DNA from: an uncultured Collinsella sp.
GTDB taxonomy: Bacteria; Actinomycetota; Coriobacteriia; Coriobacteriales; Coriobacteriaceae
DNA: 35,816 bases
Assembly: GCA_958403395.1 (NCBI GenBank)
Contig: CATXXF010000020.1
Coordinates: 1 to 35,816, forward strand
Direction: 5' to 3'
Shown: positions 16,317-24,056 of the stretch, in pieces
How positions within the stretch are numbered: the first letter of the stretch is position 1
Layout of the letters: every line of letters begins with the position of its first letter
Notes under the pieces: generated by a model
The model's database searches: none
Seen by the model: the letters and a program-made list of their open reading frames with translations, nothing else
Told to the model about the DNA's origin: nothing
Position numbers and translations under genes: made by a program

Positions 16317-17633
16317 TTACTCGGAAGCGGCCTTCTCGGTCTTCCAGCCATCGACGAAGGCGTTCTTGACGCCGTCCCACTTGCTGTTATCGGCAGCGTA
16401 GGCAATCAGAGCCTGCTTGAGGTTCTTCTTCCACTCCTCGGAGGGAATGTAGACGAAGTCCCAAGCGACGGTCTTCTTGCCGTCCTTGGCCATGGCAACG
16501 GCCTGCTGCGAGAAGACGTTGGTGGTCTCCTTGGCGCTCTTGAACGGAGCGGTCAGACCCATCTTGTCGGCGATGATGCTGGTCGGGGTGTCAGCGGTGA
16601 CGCACCAATACATGAAGTCCTCGGTGGCCTTCTGGGCATCCTCGGAAGCCTGGGAACTGACGCACCAGTAGTTCTCGCCGCCGGAGCACAGGCCCTGGTT
16701 CTCCTCGCCGTCAACACCGATGTAGATCGGCATCATGCCAATCTGATCGTCGGTCATGCCGGCCTTGACGAGGTCAGAGTAGGCCCAAGAGCCGTTCTGG
16801 TAGAAGACGGCCTTGCCGGTTGCGAACTCGTTGGTGGCGTCGTCGCCGGTCTTGGAAGCAAGCTGCGAAGGATCGCAGGTGGAGTCGGTGATGTACAGGT
16901 CGAAGATCTGCTTGTAGTTGTCGAGGAACTCACCCTTGATCTCGTCGTCCTCCTGGTTGTGCTCCTTCTCAAACTCGTAGTAGAGCGGCATGTTGGCAAG
17001 GTGGGTGGTGTAGCGCCAGCTGGAGGAGTCGTCCATGCCGGCGGAAGTGAAGGCACCCTCGACACCAAGCTCGTCCTTGCGGGCCTGGATGTCATCGGCA
17101 CAAGCCTTCAGCTTGTCGAAGGAGTTGATGTCCTCGGCCTTGTAGCCAGCCTTCTCGAGCAGCTGCTTGTTGTAGATGATGCCGAAGCTCTCCTGGACCC
17201 AGTCGATGCACACATCCTTGCCGTCGGACTGCAGAGCCAGGGAGTCGTCAATGAGCTCACCGCGGAGCTTGGTATCGGACAGGTCGGCGCAGTAATCCTT
17301 CCAGTTCTTAAGACCGGTGGGGCCGTTGACCTGGAACAGGGTCGGAGCGGAGCTCTTGGACATCTCGGACTTAAGCTTCTCCTCGTAGGTGTTGGAAGCG
17401 GCGGTCACGATCTTGACCTCGACGCCCTTCTCCTTCTTATAGGCCTTGGCGATCTCCTTCCACTCCTTGTCGACCTCGGGCTTGAATTGGAGGAAGTAGA
17501 CCTCGGCAGCGTCACCAGAAGCAGAGGAGCCGGAGCCGGCAGAACCACCGCAACCCACGAGGCCCAGACCAAGAACTGCAGCCGCGGAACCAGCAAAGCC
17601 CAGGAACTGCCTTCTGCTCATTTCGTTCTTCAT
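16317..17633 (-). CDS. Extracellular sugar-binding lipoprotein of the ABC importer
   Basis: 438 residues, family 1 solute-binding protein. The N-terminus combines a twin-arginine motif (SRRQFLGF) with a lipobox LVGC, so Cys28 should be lipidated after Tat export and the protein anchored outside the membrane. Mature features include VYFLQFKPEVDKEWKEIAKA, FGIIYNKQLLEKAGY and NFW-like aromatic residues for stacking on sugar rings. ATG 17633 has AAAGGGTGG upstream; an in-frame start at 17651 adds six residues without a site. It is the first gene of the operon and lies next to a GntR regulator. Substrate unknown; malto-oligosaccharide is a guess from malQ and glgP nearby. Confidence 0.93.
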   Translation of the reverse strand: MKNEMSRRQFLGFAGSAAAVLGLGLVGCGGSAGSGSSASGDAAEVYFLQFKPEVDKEWKEIAKAYKKEKGVEVKIVTAASNTYEEKLKSEMSKSSAPTLFQVNGPTGLKNWKDYCADLSDTKLRGELIDDSLALQSDGKDVCIDWVQESFGIIYNKQLLEKAGYKAEDINSFDKLKACADDIQARKDELGVEGAFTSAGMDDSSSWRYTTHLANMPLYYEFEKEHNQEDDEIKGEFLDNYKQIFDLYITDSTCDPSQLASKTGDDATNEFATGKAVFYQNGSWAYSDLVKAGMTDDQIGMMPIYIGVDGEENQGLCSGGENYWCVSSQASEDAQKATEDFMYWCVTADTPTSIIADKMGLTAPFKSAKETTNVFSQQAVAMAKDGKKTVAWDFVYIPSEEWKKNLKQALIAYAADNSKWDGVKNAFVDGWKTEKAASE

Positions 17634-17741
17634 TACAATCCACCCTTTCACACCGTGGCGGCACCCTTTGCCGCCGCCTTCGGAGATTGGCTCGGGGACT
17701 TTGCCCCTTTTGCTGATTTGAACGATACGCTATTTGGCTAG

Positions 17742-17815
17742 TTGTTTGAACAAGTATTACTAGAGCGGTAGAAAAACTTCGGTGAACGGTAATTTCAACT
17801 TGATACTTGACAAGT
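17742..17815. promoter_or_regulatory. Operator-like palindromes upstream of the importer operon
   Basis: TTGTTTGAACAA (17742-17753) and ACTTGACAAGT (17805-17815) are perfect-arm palindromes 52 bases apart in the spacer between the binding-protein gene and its upstream terminator. They share AAC/CAAGT-like half sites and may bind the GntR protein encoded at 17940-18659. A promoter could not be fixed confidently here. Confidence 0.4.
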
Positions 17816-17846
17816 TTTGTATAAACAATTATTTGTTATCTAATGC

Positions 17847-17901
17847 AGAGAAAACGCCCGGTCAAGCCGATGTACCGTCGGTTTGACCGGGCGTTTTCTC
17901 T
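17847..17901. terminator. Long bidirectional terminator hairpin after the gntR gene
   Basis: Arms 17847-17865 and 17883-17901 are a perfect 19-bp inverted repeat; the inner CCGA/TCGG lengthens the stem. A4 and T4 tracts form part of the arms. It ends the minus-strand gntR transcript 39 bases after the stop and isolates the importer promoter. Confidence 0.85.
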
Positions 17902-17939
17902 TTGAGGCCATGAGTCTCGTCAGGCTGCGAGCTAGCCGG

Positions 17940-18659
17940 CTATCGCTTGGAATTGACGCGGTAATGGAAGATCTCGGGGTGTGTGCGAGTGTGCGTCACC
18001 TCAAACAAGATGCCATCCGAGGTGTACGACTGACTCTCCATGACGGCAACGCAGTTGTATTTGCCGAGGTCAAGATAGCTGCAGTCCTCATCGTTGGCGA
18101 GCTCGACACTCACCGTACGACGGCTCGCCATCACTTTGACACCGCGCTTGTGCTCCAGATAGCCGTAAATAGAATCTGCCGCGATCTCGGGAGTCAGGCC
18201 CTTGGCGATCGACGCCAAAAAATAGCCATGGTCCACTTGGCGCGCGTTGCCGTTGAGGCTTCGGACACGCACTACGCGAATCAACTCCTCGCCCACCTTA
18301 AAGCCCAGGTGACGAGAGAGTTGCTCGGTGCAAACCAGATGTTCGAAAGACTTAACGTCCGTCGATGCAACGGCATTGTTGCGCTTTGCAAACTCGCCAA
18401 ACGACTCAACCTCTTCGAGTGCGCCCAACATGTCGGTTTCGCCCTTAAGCCAAATAACGCGCACGCCCTTGCCGTGTATGGGCTGCACAAACATCCCGTC
18501 GGCCAGCATGCTCAAAGCGCGGCGGACGGTATTGCGCGTGCAGCCAAATTCCGCGGTCAGCTCGGCTTCGGTTGGCAGCATCTCCTGAAACGCATAGGTC
18601 CCATTAATGATGCGCGAGCGTATTTCTCGGTAGATTCCTTCGTATATCGCTTTTGGCAT
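17940..18659 (-). CDS. GntR family (HutC/UTRA) transcriptional regulator
   Basis: 239 residues. The winged helix-turn-helix covers residues 5-72 (IYEGIYREIRSRI, EMLPTEAELTAEFGCTRNTV, VQPIHGKGVRVIW); a UTRA domain follows (LIRVVRVRSLNGNARQVDHG, VKVMASRRTVSV). GGTG lies 5 bases before ATG 18659. It is flanked by the ABC importer operon on one side and the divergent PTS-HAD gene on the other, so it is the best candidate regulator of both. The paired TTGTTTAAAC sites in the 18660-18888 spacer could be its operators. Its inducer is probably a phosphorylated sugar made by the PTS. Confidence 0.92.
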   Translation of the reverse strand: MPKAIYEGIYREIRSRIINGTYAFQEMLPTEAELTAEFGCTRNTVRRALSMLADGMFVQPIHGKGVRVIWLKGETDMLGALEEVESFGEFAKRNNAVASTDVKSFEHLVCTEQLSRHLGFKVGEELIRVVRVRSLNGNARQVDHGYFLASIAKGLTPEIAADSIYGYLEHKRGVKVMASRRTVSVELANDEDCSYLDLGKYNCVAVMESQSYTSDGILFEVTHTRTHPEIFHYRVNSKR

Positions 18660-18713
18660 TGTTTCACCTCTACATTATTCATTTCCGGCTAGGCACGATA
18701 GCATTTCTTAAAG

Positions 18714-18845
18714 TTGTTTAAACCGAATATCGGTGAGGCGACAGGATTTAGCCGTTGACGGTTTCTGTCATGCCCAAATCGGTTTCGCTCAAAACTGCCG
18801 GTACGACACTCGTCTGGTCCTCTACAATGAATCCATTGTTTAAAC
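18714..18845. promoter_or_regulatory. Two identical TTGTTTAAAC sites in the gntR / PTS divergent spacer
   Basis: TTGTTTAAAC occurs at 18714-18723 and again at 18836-18845. The inner GTTTAAAC is a perfect palindrome and also appears in the malQ promoter (8801-8808). One copy is near the gntR start, the other 43 bases before the PTS start. A possible plus-strand -10 (TACAAT, 18823-18828) sits just upstream of the second. Confidence 0.45.
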
Positions 18846-18888
18846 GTTTCCCCACGCGCAACGCGCCTCGATATTCGGAAGGCAGAAC

Positions 18889-21339
18889 ATGCTGCAAAAA
18901 ATCCAACGCTTTGGCGGGGCAATGTTCGCGCCCGCCATGCTGTTTTCTATATCAGGCCTCATGGTCGGCGTCTCCGCTCTCGCAACGACTGCGGACATCG
19001 TCGGCGATCTCGCCGTATACGGAACCCCTTGGTACGCTTTTTGGACCATCATCCAGCGCGGCTCGTGGACGGTCTTTAAACGCCTCCCGCTCCTTTTTGC
19101 CGTAGCGCTGCCCATCGGTCTTGCCCAAAAACAACCGGCTCGTTGCTGCCTCGAGGCTCTCGTCGCCTATTTTGCCTACTGCTTCTTTTTGAGCGAGATC
19201 ATTAAGCTGAGCGGAGACAATCTTGGACTTAAGTACCCGTCGTCTTTGACCTCCGCTAGCGGCATCACCATCATCGACGGCATCAAGACGCTCGACACCG
19301 GCATTATCGGCCCGCTGGCGGTATCGGCAACCGTCGTCGCCATCCATGACCGCTTCTACGATGCCAAGGTTCCCGATTGGCTCGGCACCTTCTCGGGCTC
19401 CTCGCTGGTCTACCTCATCAGCTTTTTTGCCGTGTTTGCCCTTGCCGCTATCTCGGCCGCCATCGTGCCCTCCGTATACGCAATGACCGAAACGCTGCGC
19501 CATGCACTTACGAGCGTCGGCCCCTTTGGCGTGGGCATCTTTGTGCTTTTGGAGCGAGCGCTCGAGCCCATGGGGCTGCACCACCTGCTCTACATGCCGA
19601 TCTACTACGACAACCTGGTTATTAACGACGGCATCTACGCCACGTGGAGCAGCTTGCTCCCCATCCTCTCCCATAGCACGCGCCCCCTTAATGAACTTGC
19701 GCCGTGGGCCGGTTTTACCGCCACCGGCTGGGTCAAGCTCTTTGGCCTTCCCGCCATCGCAGCCGCGTTCTACTCCACCGCAAAACCAGAGCGCCGCGCC
19801 GGCCTTAAGGTCATCCTTTTGCCCGCCATCGTCGCCTCGGTGGTTTGCGGCGTTACCGAGCCACTCGAGTTTCTCTTTATGTTCACCCACCCCGGGCTCT
19901 TTTTGCTCTACGCCGTCTTATCGTCTTGCCTTGCCACAACCATGAATCTCTTTGGCATCGTCGGCATCTTCTCGGGCGGCCTCATGGAGATGGCAGCCTT
20001 CAACTTTATTCCGCTCATGCGCACGCATGCCGGTGCCTATCTTTTGGCGCTCGGTATCGGCCTTGCCTTTAGCCTCATCTTTTTTGTTAGTTTTCGAGCA
20101 CTCATCTTGGTCTATGACCTTAAGACACCGGGCCGCGAGGATCATGTTGCCAATCGCGCGGCAATCGATTGTTTAACGGGAAGCGACTTTGCCAAAGAGC
20201 AATCCCCCAATGACGAGGTCGATAGTCGATCCGATCAAGATCACGTCCTCGCTGAGCGGGTAATTCAGCTTTTAGGTGGCGTTGGCAATATCGTGGGCGC
20301 AACCAACTGCGCCACGCGCCTGCGCGTCGAGGTCGCAGACCCTTCCATCGTTGCAGATAACGCGTCGTTTGTCGCGGTGGGCGCCAAGGGCCTCATCATT
20401 ACGGGCAAGACCGCCCAGGTGGTCATCGGCATCTCCGTTCCCCGCGTTAAAGAGCATTTTGACCAGATCATGGGCCTCGAGCCGGAATTTGTGCCCACCA
20501 CCTCGGCCTCCCCTGCCGCCAGCGCAGCCCATAAGCGCGGCTCTATTTGCTTCTTCGATATCGACGGAACGCTCGCCTGGCAAGACCCCAGGCTCGCCCA
20601 AGACCTTCCCGAAGACGAGCGGGACCTCTCCCCCTATCCCAACGAGGCGGTTTCGCAGGCAATCCGCGAGTTTGTCGCCAACGGCAACATGGCCTTTATC
20701 TGCACGGGACGCACCCTGAGCTGCATCCACCCCAAACTTCTTGAGCTGCCTTGGACCGGCATCGTCTGTCTTGCGGGCGGTTACGCCGAGATCAACGGAC
20801 ACGCAATTCGCGATCTGTCGATGACGCCCAGTATGCTGCAGCGTCTTGCCCCCTACCTTGAGCAATCGGGCGAGGTCATCCGCTTTGAGGGCCTCAACGG
20901 CGTCGTGCGCATGAGTGCCGATGCGCCCGATGCTCCCGGATACGCGCGCACCCTGGGCGACGCAGTCACGCAGCTGCAACATTACAGTGTCTACAAGATC
21001 TTGATGTCTACATCGCTCGCCAACCACATCGCTCAAGATAAGGCACTTGAGCCGCTGCTGTGCTTTAATGAGCTCGAACTCGAGGTAACCGAAATCTCGC
21101 CCCGCGAATGCACGAAGCGCGGGGGCATCCAGTCTGTACTCGACGCCCTCGACCCCCACCACGGAACCGTATACGGCATTGGCGACGCCAGCAATGACGT
21201 CTCGCTGATGAACGCCGTCGATGTCGGCATTGCGATGGGCAACGCACCGGACTATCTCAAGGATAAGGCCGATTACGTGACCGACACCGTCGATCATGAC
21301 GGTGTCGTTGCGGCGCTCGAGCATTTTAGGCTGATTTAG
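18889..21339 (+). CDS. PTS EIIC-EIIB (glucose/maltose family) fused to a HAD phosphatase
   Basis: 816 residues. Residues 1-415 are a glucose-family EIIC membrane channel (MLQKIQRFGGAMFAPAMLF, GLHHLLYMPIYYDNL, CGVTEPLEFLFMF, about ten membrane helices), closest in feel to MalX/GlvC alpha-glucoside permeases. Residues 455-540 are EIIB with phospho-accepting Cys474 in GATNCATRLRVEV. An Ala/Ser-rich linker leads to a complete Cof-type HAD hydrolase at 552-816: Asp557 and Asp559 in FFDIDGTLAW, FICTGRT, and GIGDASNDVSLM with Asp766 and Asp770. No stop, frameshift or start site separates them. No EIIA is present, so phosphate must come from an EIIA elsewhere. The HAD part could dephosphorylate the imported sugar. 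GGAAGG lies 6 bases before ATG. Confidence 0.92.
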   Translation: MLQKIQRFGGAMFAPAMLFSISGLMVGVSALATTADIVGDLAVYGTPWYAFWTIIQRGSWTVFKRLPLLFAVALPIGLAQKQPARCCLEALVAYFAYCFFLSEIIKLSGDNLGLKYPSSLTSASGITIIDGIKTLDTGIIGPLAVSATVVAIHDRFYDAKVPDWLGTFSGSSLVYLISFFAVFALAAISAAIVPSVYAMTETLRHALTSVGPFGVGIFVLLERALEPMGLHHLLYMPIYYDNLVINDGIYATWSSLLPILSHSTRPLNELAPWAGFTATGWVKLFGLPAIAAAFYSTAKPERRAGLKVILLPAIVASVVCGVTEPLEFLFMFTHPGLFLLYAVLSSCLATTMNLFGIVGIFSGGLMEMAAFNFIPLMRTHAGAYLLALGIGLAFSLIFFVSFRALILVYDLKTPGREDHVANRAAIDCLTGSDFAKEQSPNDEVDSRSDQDHVLAERVIQLLGGVGNIVGATNCATRLRVEVADPSIVADNASFVAVGAKGLIITGKTAQVVIGISVPRVKEHFDQIMGLEPEFVPTTSASPAASAAHKRGSICFFDIDGTLAWQDPRLAQDLPEDERDLSPYPNEAVSQAIREFVANGNMAFICTGRTLSCIHPKLLELPWTGIVCLAGGYAEINGHAIRDLSMTPSMLQRLAPYLEQSGEVIRFEGLNGVVRMSADAPDAPGYARTLGDAVTQLQHYSVYKILMSTSLANHIAQDKALEPLLCFNELELEVTEISPRECTKRGGIQSVLDALDPHHGTVYGIGDASNDVSLMNAVDVGIAMGNAPDYLKDKADYVTDTVDHDGVVAALEHFRLI

Positions 21340-21452
21340 GCACACTCCATCAAACGCACGCCCGTTGTCCTAAATCGCCAAAACTTCCGCGCCAAACGCC
21401 CTAATGTGGCAATATGTTGTCTGCATATTGCATCAACGCAACCTCAGAAAGA

Positions 21453-22478
21453 ATGCGAGAACCCGTGTCCAGTCCGTTTACCAGCTTTTTAGCCCAGCAC
21501 TTTGACCAGATCAACGACTATCTGGCCACGTTCTTTGACGGACAGGCGACCTCTGCCGATATCGAGCGCTACCTGTACGCGCCGCTCTCGGCTTTTACGG
21601 CCAACGCCGGCAAGCGCCACCGCCCGCTTATCTGCATGCTCGCCGCAACCGCAGTGGGCGGTAGCTTTGAGAGCGCCCGCAGCGCCGCGGCAGCCATTGA
21701 GCATTTCCAGTCGGGCGCGCTGATCCACGACGACATCGCCGACAACGGACAGCTTCGTCGAGGCAAGCCCTGCATGCACCTTACCGAGGGCACGGGCCTT
21801 GCCATCAATTGCGGCGACCTGGCGCTCACCATGGTCACCAAGACGGTTCTCGACGACCCCACGCTGGAGTCCGACGTGAAGCTGCGCGTGCTCCACGAGC
21901 TTACCGAGATGATCGTCCGCACCATCGAGGGTCAAGCACTCGACCTGGGTTGGGTCCGCGACGGGCGCTTTGATATCTCGGTTGATAACTACCTGGACAT
22001 GGCGACGCACAAGACCGCGTTTTACAGCGGAGCCACGCCGCTTGCCGCCGGAGCCATTATCGGCGGCGGCAGCGATGAGCAAATCGAAGCGCTGCGCGCC
22101 TTTGGCCTGCACACAGGCCTCGCCTTTCAGATTCAGGACGACCTGCTCAACCTTGTCGGCACTAAGGAAGCCGCCAACAAGGACTTCCGCACCGACATCA
22201 CCGAGGGCAAGCGCACGCTTGTCGCCGTACACGCCCTCTCTGATGAGCGCCACCACGACGAGGTCGAGGCGATTCTTTCCTCGGGCACCGATGATCCCGC
22301 GCAGCTCGCACGCGCCGTGGAGATCTTCCAGGAGACCGGCTCCATCGATTACGCCCACACTTACGCGCTCGACCTGACCGCTAAGGCCAAAGCGGCCATC
22401 GAGAACGTTGAGCTTGATCCGCACGCACGCGAGCTGTTCCTCTCCATGGCAGATTTCTTTGTGGAGCGCCTTAACTAA
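21453..22478 (+). CDS. Polyprenyl synthetase (trans-isoprenyl diphosphate synthase)
   Basis: 341 residues from ATG 21453; an upstream in-frame ATG at 21414 has no ribosome site, and the true start remains uncertain because the site before 21453 (AGAAAGA) is weak. It condenses isopentenyl diphosphate onto an allylic diphosphate to make isoprenoid chains. The first Asp-rich motif is HDDIADNGQLRRGKP. The second is QIQDDLLNL, where the third Asp is Asn, as seen in various actinobacterial members. GKRHRPLICMLAA and HKTAFYSGATPLAAG are further signatures. Chain length (C15 to C40) cannot be read from sequence alone. It is on the same strand as the PTS gene but 113 bases away and probably separate. 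Confidence 0.9.
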   Translation: MREPVSSPFTSFLAQHFDQINDYLATFFDGQATSADIERYLYAPLSAFTANAGKRHRPLICMLAATAVGGSFESARSAAAAIEHFQSGALIHDDIADNGQLRRGKPCMHLTEGTGLAINCGDLALTMVTKTVLDDPTLESDVKLRVLHELTEMIVRTIEGQALDLGWVRDGRFDISVDNYLDMATHKTAFYSGATPLAAGAIIGGGSDEQIEALRAFGLHTGLAFQIQDDLLNLVGTKEAANKDFRTDITEGKRTLVAVHALSDERHHDEVEAILSSGTDDPAQLARAVEIFQETGSIDYAHTYALDLTAKAKAAIENVELDPHARELFLSMADFFVERLN

Positions 22479-22520
22479 CGGGGGTTATAAAACCTGTCAG
22501 CAGCGTATTTAGGCACAACT

Positions 22521-22529
22521 TGCTACACT
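22521..22529 (+). promoter_or_regulatory. Extended -10 promoter before the peptidoglycan-binding-domain gene
   Basis: TGCTACACT has the TGN extension plus TACACT, 88 bases before the start codon. A -35 is not evident, as is usual for extended -10 promoters. Confidence 0.4.
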
Positions 22530-22616
22530 GTTGAGTGCATGTTTATGCATCCCTTTGCGTTGTCTATCCGACAGACGCTCAAATAGTACGAATGGTACGC
22601 CGAAAGGGGTTCGTTC

Positions 22617-23522
22617 ATGGAACCTATTACAACGGGCATGCAAGGAGCAGCCGTCGAAGACGTGCAGTCTCGTCTCCTGCAGCTCGGCTACACGATTGAT
22701 GCCGCCGAAGTCACCGACAAGTACTTTGGAGCCACCACTGAGCAGGCCGTCAGCACCTTCAGGCTCGACAGCGGCCTTGCTGCCGGTCATGCCGTCGATA
22801 TCCCCTGCTGGAGCGCCCTTGTAGACGCTTCGTATAAGCTGGGCGACCGCACTCTCTATCTGCGCATGCCCAATTTCCATGGCGCCGATGTGCAGGCCCT
22901 GCAGCGCGCTCTCAACGTTTTGGGCTTTGCCTGTGGCGAAGACGACGGCTACTTTGGTCCGCATACCGAGGCCGCCCTGCGGCAGTTCCAGGAAAATGTC
23001 GGCCTGTTTGCCGACGGCATGGCCTTCCAGGACACCTACGCCTACATCAACCGCCTGCACCATGTGTGGGAGGGCAAGCCCTCGGTCACCGAAGCCGAGT
23101 CCCGTATCGGTTTTGCTCGCGCCGCCAACGTGCTCGAGCGCTTCCAGATTGCCGTTATCGGCGAGGACCCCATCGCACGCAGCGTTGCGTCGCGCATGTG
23201 GAATATCGCCACGGCAACGACCGACAACAGCGGCATGATGCTCTGCGACTCCGAGGTCCCAACCGACGTTGACCTAGTGCTCGAGATCGCAAGCGATGAG
23301 CTGCCCGCAGATGCAGCGCCGCGCGCCACGATCGCCCTCGCCGAGTGCCACAACCTGGCCCAGCGCATCCGCACTGCCAATGTCGCCGCGCAGCAGAAGC
23401 CGGCACGCATTCGCATTGAGCTCACGGGCATGACGCGCTACAACGGCACCTTCACGGCCAGCGACGCGCAGACACTCGCCGTACGCCTGCTCGATGGCGT
23501 TTGCGATGCCCTCGCAGATTAG
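22617..23522 (+). CDS. Tandem peptidoglycan-binding-domain protein without signal peptide
   Basis: 301 residues. Two PG_binding_1 repeats are clear: residues 6-60 (VEDVQSRLLQLGY then YFGATTEQAVSTF) and 85-145 (VQALQRALNVLGF then YFGPHTEAALRQF). The C-terminal half (about 150-301) has an alternating alpha/beta pattern (FQIAVIGEDPIARSVASRMW, VDLVLEIASDEL, ARIRIELTGM) that I do not recognise, possibly a worn amidase-like fold. There is no signal peptide or membrane helix, so it appears cytoplasmic. AAAGGGG lies 7 bases before the ATG. The best known cytoplasmic protein with tandem domains of this kind is mycobacterial CwlM, a regulator of MurA; the likeness is architectural and unproven. Confidence 0.82.
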   Translation: MEPITTGMQGAAVEDVQSRLLQLGYTIDAAEVTDKYFGATTEQAVSTFRLDSGLAAGHAVDIPCWSALVDASYKLGDRTLYLRMPNFHGADVQALQRALNVLGFACGEDDGYFGPHTEAALRQFQENVGLFADGMAFQDTYAYINRLHHVWEGKPSVTEAESRIGFARAANVLERFQIAVIGEDPIARSVASRMWNIATATTDNSGMMLCDSEVPTDVDLVLEIASDELPADAAPRATIALAECHNLAQRIRTANVAAQQKPARIRIELTGMTRYNGTFTASDAQTLAVRLLDGVCDALAD

Positions 23523-23560
23523 GTAAACTAAACGAGTTGCTTTTGGGCAACACCACACAT

Positions 23561-23635
23561 TGGGACGTAGTTCAACGGTAGAACTCCGGTTTTTGGTGCC
23601 GGCTGTTGGGGGTTCGAATCCCTCCGTCCCAGCCA
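23561..23635 (+). tRNA. tRNA-Gln (anticodon TTG), CCA encoded
   Basis: A full cloverleaf is visible. The acceptor stem TGGGACG/CGTCCCA closes it with discriminator G and encoded CCA (23633-23635). The D-loop is TTCAACGGTAGAA. The anticodon stem CCGGT/GCCGG encloses TTTTGGT with anticodon TTG. The T-arm has GGGGGTTCGAATCCCTC. The TTG anticodon reads CAA and, with U34 modification, possibly CAG. Confidence 0.96.
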
Positions 23636-23644
23636 TTAAAATTG

Positions 23645-23676
23645 AGCGCCCTGAGCCCATAACGGCCCAGGGCGCT
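23645..23676 (+). terminator. Intrinsic terminator of tRNA-Gln
   Basis: AGCGCCCTG and CAGGGCGCT form a perfect 9-bp stem, with GCC/GGC inside, followed by TTCTT. It begins 10 bases after the tRNA. Confidence 0.88.
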
Positions 23677-23680
23677 TTCT

Positions 23681-23727
23681 TGTGGGCAAGCGGAGGAATT
23701 CGAACCCGCAAGGGTGCGGAGCTGAGG
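23681..23727 (-). pseudogene. tRNA-like 3' fragment (T-arm remnant), minus strand
   Basis: On the minus strand the reading GCGGGTTCGAATTCCTCCGC has the invariant GTTCGAAT of a T-arm, preceded by a small CCGCA/TGCGG stem like a tRNA-Ser variable arm and followed by an acceptor-like tail ending near CCCACA. The T-stem does not pair fully, and no D or anticodon arm was found upstream. It looks like a decayed tRNA piece rather than a working gene. Confidence 0.4.
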
Positions 23728-23838
23728 AAACGCGAAGGCGCCCCAAGCCCATTAGGACCAAGAGCGCCTAACATCAAGAAAATATCAGCCCCGTTCCGAA
23801 AAGCGAGCCGTCATCTACAAAATGGCGTGTGGCCCCGA

Positions 23839-23890
23839 CGGGCCGGGCATTAAGTTTGTCGCGAGTTCCGCACGAACAGGAGGCCACTTA
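23839..23890. repeat. Dispersed nested-hairpin repeat, copy B (left half only)
   Basis: GGGCCGGGCATTAAGTTTG leads into the family core TCGCGAGTTCCGCACG (23859-23874) and GGAGGCCACTTAA, where similarity to copies A and C stops. The inner right arm and the outer right arm are missing. A different composite hairpin starts 15 bases further on. Confidence 0.75.
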
Positions 23891-23904
23891 ACCTCGATGT
23901 TTTG

Positions 23905-24025
23905 GACGTGACAGCGAGAGGGGCCCTGGTATGGCAAGGTGACGTGAAACAAGGCGGCGCTGACCTTCTGGTCGCGCCGCCGAAGTTGAACGTCAGATTG
24001 CCGTGCCAGGGCCCCTCGCAGCGTC
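23905..24025. repeat. Composite nested hairpin downstream of the TOPRIM gene
   Basis: Outer arms 23905-23950 and 23985-24025 are imperfect inverted repeats, with a perfect stretch GGGGCCCTGG/CCAGGGCCCC and further pairing through GGCAA and TGACGT-like blocks. The centre holds GGCGGCGC-GACC / GGTC-GCGCCGCC (23953-23981, one bulged T, TTCT loop). The layout of long outer arms around a compact inner hairpin mirrors copy A, but the sequence differs. Confidence 0.75.
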
Positions 24026-24032
24026 AAGGAGG

Positions 24033-24054
24033 CCGCCGTTCGGTAGAACGGCGG
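24033..24054 (-). terminator. Hairpin just after the TOPRIM gene stop
   Basis: CCGCCGTTC (24033-24041) and GAACGGCGG (24046-24054) form a perfect 9-bp stem with a 4-base loop, two bases after the stop codon on the minus strand. No real T-run follows, so it may protect the 3' end rather than terminate. Confidence 0.55.
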
Positions 24055-24056
24055 AG

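Noticed and set aside
16302..17741. 479-codon open frame opposite the binding-protein gene
   Set aside because: It is a Leu/Val/Gly-rich mirror of a well-supported lipoprotein gene, with no start site, and it runs through the intergenic region.
22488..22500. Promoter-like TTATAAAA after the polyprenyl synthase
   Set aside because: No -35 lies at the right distance, and the extended -10 at 22521-22529 is better placed for the next gene.
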